From assembly GCF_028368995.1 (NCBI RefSeq), contig NZ_JAQNDL010000001.1, forward strand, positions 2,568,001 to 2,632,000: DNA of 64,000 bases. The letters are read 5' to 3'. Source of the DNA: Nannocystis bainbridge. GTDB taxonomy: Bacteria; Myxococcota_A; Polyangia; Nannocystales; Nannocystaceae. How positions within the stretch are numbered: position 1 is the stretch's first letter; the number at the start of each line of letters is the position of its first letter. The position numbers and the translations under genes were made by a program. Below, one piece after another: positions 62,668 to 64,000 of the stretch. Below the pieces are notes generated by a model. It saw only the letters and a program-made list of their open reading frames with translations. It was not told the origin of the DNA and searched no databases.

Positions 62668-64000
62668 GTGCCTGGCCTGCCCGTCTGGACCCGCCTCTGC
62701 CCTGTCGACGTGTTGCGTCACCCGGTCATCGCCGGCGTCGCCGAGCTGCTGGCCGGCCAGGACGTGCAGGCCGCGCTGCACGAGGGTCAGCGCGCGGGCA
62801 CCTACCCCACCGATGTCGTCGCCGCGCTGCGGCGGATCGGCGTCGCTCGCCTTTTCACCGACGAGGCCGAGGTGTTCCACCTCTGCGGCCTCAACGCGAT
62901 CGCGGCGGCCGTCGACGGTTCGCTGGCGATCACCCTCGGCGTCAACGCCCTCGCGCTGTTGCCCGTGCACCTCGGCGCCAGCCCCGAGCTGCGCGCCCGC
63001 ACCTTCAAAAAGATCAACGACGGCGCGTTCGCGGCGATGCTGCTGACCGAGCTCGATCACGGCTCCAACCTGCTGCGCAACGAGGCCGCCGCCGCGCCGC
63101 ACCCCGAGGGCGGCTACCGCCTGACCGGCGAGAAGCACCTCATCAACGGCGCCACCCGCCACGACGTGCTCGTCTCGTTGATGCGGACCGCCCGCGGCGG
63201 CGCGGTCGCGTTCGGCGACTTCTCGGTGTTCTGCGTCGACCGCGACGACAGCGTCGAGGCCCTGCCGCGCTGGTCGACCCTGCCGGCGCGCGCGGCCGAC
63301 ATCGCCGGGGTCCGGTTCCACGGCACACATGTCCCCGAGGACAGCCTCGTCGGCAAGCTCGGCGACGGCTTCAGCCTGGTCCAGCGCACCCTCACCCTGT
63401 CGCGCGGCGGGATCAGCGGGCTCGCGTCCGGCTGCGCCTCGGGGGCGCTGGCGCTGGCGCTGCACTACGCCCACACCCGCGACGTCTACGGCGCCCCGAT
63501 CGTCGGCCTCGACGCGATCGCCGATCACCTCGTCGTGCACGCCGAGCTCGACCTCGTCGCCGCGGCGATGGCGGTCAAGGCCGCGGTGGCCGCCAACGCG
63601 CTCGGCATCGGCGCGGCGATCTACACCGCCGCGGCCAAGCTGGCCTGCTGCGCCCTGGCCGAGGAGGCGGTCGAGCAGGGCCGCCGCGTCGTCTCGAGTC
63701 GCGCGCTGCTGGCCGATCGCCCTTATGAGAAGTTCGTCCGCGACGTCACCCTCTACGGGGTGTTCGACGGCACCAGCCACCTGATGCTGACCGACCTGAG
63801 CCTGCGCCTGCCGCAGATCGTCAAGGCCCGCGACGAGGTCGAGCCGACGCTGCCGCGGGTCGCCGCGATGTTCGCCGCGCCCCCGCGTCCGCTCGCGGCG
63901 CTCGGCGACGCGCGTGCCCCGGTGCGTCACCTCGATCTTTCGGCCCATGCCCGGGCCCTCGACGCGATCGACGGCGGCGTCGGCTTCACCGCCTTCGTCG
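62668..64000 (+). CDS. Acyl-CoA dehydrogenase family protein (partial, C-terminus beyond window edge)
   Basis: At least 444 residues from GTG 62668; no stop before the window end. Acyl-CoA dehydrogenases oxidise acyl-CoA thioesters with FAD. Recognisable segments are AMLLTELDHGSNLLRNEA, GGYRLTGEKHLINGA, AGVRFHGTHVPEDSLVG, GDGFSLVQRTLTLSRGGISGLASG and TLYGVFDGTSHLM. The frame and codon bias are clear. The start could be further upstream since no strong ribosome binding site is visible. The repeat-like CATGTCCCCGAGGACAG at 63328-63345 encodes the family's normal VPxDxLLG-type segment, so it may be natural here. Confidence 0.88.
   Translation, partial: MPGLPVWTRLCPVDVLRHPVIAGVAELLAGQDVQAALHEGQRAGTYPTDVVAALRRIGVARLFTDEAEVFHLCGLNAIAAAVDGSLAITLGVNALALLPVHLGASPELRARTFKKINDGAFAAMLLTELDHGSNLLRNEAAAAPHPEGGYRLTGEKHLINGATRHDVLVSLMRTARGGAVAFGDFSVFCVDRDDSVEALPRWSTLPARAADIAGVRFHGTHVPEDSLVGKLGDGFSLVQRTLTLSRGGISGLASGCASGALALALHYAHTRDVYGAPIVGLDAIADHLVVHAELDLVAAAMAVKAAVAANALGIGAAIYTAAAKLACCALAEEAVEQGRRVVSSRALLADRPYEKFVRDVTLYGVFDGTSHLMLTDLSLRLPQIVKARDEVEPTLPRVAAMFAAPPRPLAALGDARAPVRHLDLSAHARALDAIDGGVGFTAFV

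Noticed and set aside
63328..63345. CATGTCCCCGAGGACAG in the acyl-CoA dehydrogenase
   Set aside because: It encodes the family's usual VPxDxL segment; not counted as firm evidence for the repeat, though it fits.

Overview
The window is a very GC-rich chromosomal segment of a delta-proteobacterial (Myxococcota) type, most likely the family Nannocystaceae (Nannocystis/Plesiocystis/Enhygromyxa-like). The reasons are the many lipoproteins with Thr/Ser/Gly/Asp-rich linkers after the lipid-binding Cys, MopE-type metal-binding repeats, an AgmX/PglI C-terminal domain protein, an FHA/AAA+ regulator without the GAFTGA loop, and near-total G/C at third codon positions. No species is claimed. There is no phage, transposase, CRISPR array, rRNA or recognisable tRNA. 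It reads as ordinary chromosome, about 50 genes in short operons.

Layout. 1-6390 (minus strand): a PrkA-type AAA+ kinase (cut by the window edge), a DsbD-alpha-like lipoprotein, a large carboxypeptidase-regulatory-like repeat protein translationally coupled to a RidA deaminase, and rpsT. 6566-9086 (plus): a cyclophilin lipoprotein and a monooxygenase-domain/Fe-alcohol dehydrogenase pair. 9237-18604: a PA14 membrane protein coupled to a GT-C glycosyltransferase, an integral membrane protein, a lipoprotein/methyltransferase/HAD operon, the carotenoid pair crtI-crtB, and a Uma2-family protein. 18756-28183: a full-length Lhr helicase, a large lipoprotein, a second GT-C glycosyltransferase and a thioredoxin-reductase-like flavoprotein. 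28262-38484: an AraC regulator, a ceramidase-like lipoprotein, an FHA/AAA+ regulator, a gene-poor kilobase with a 75-bp tandem repeat, a pair of Cys-rich secreted paralogues, a propeller lipoprotein and a DUF4377 lipoprotein. 38536-50984: a DUF2254 membrane protein, coaX, a second Uma2 protein, a TlpA-like redox membrane protein, a MopE/C-type-lectin lipoprotein, a SulP transporter, a PhyH dioxygenase and a degenerate HNH/membrane protein. 51092-64000: an AgmX-domain protein, an ECF sigma factor overlapping an anti-sigma-like membrane protein that carries a degenerate beta-lactamase fold, a CaxA antiporter, an OPT transporter, a TerB-like protein, a ferritin-like DUF2383 protein, a second exported methyltransferase and a partial acyl-CoA dehydrogenase.

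The outstanding feature is a dispersed repeat family. Units of 14 bp (approximate consensus CATGTCCCNNRGGA) recur with CATG (or CCTG/CAGG/AATG) exactly every 14 bp, alone or in arrays of up to seven. By hand I count about 60 loci and about 170 half-site marks in 64 kb. Each unit is an inverted repeat, TGTCC-N4-GGACA. Arrays occupy 10 of 11 convergent gene junctions but only about 3 of 12 divergent ones. They also lie inside genes, where they encode a recurring 14-residue peptide of the type HVPEDMSPRTCPRG. Because 14 is not divisible by 3 and the unit is palindromic, all six frames read phases of the same stop-free peptide. I know of no description of this element.

The second candidate system is the ECF sigma factor with its beta-lactamase-like, apparently catalytically dead, transmembrane partner at 51717-54021.
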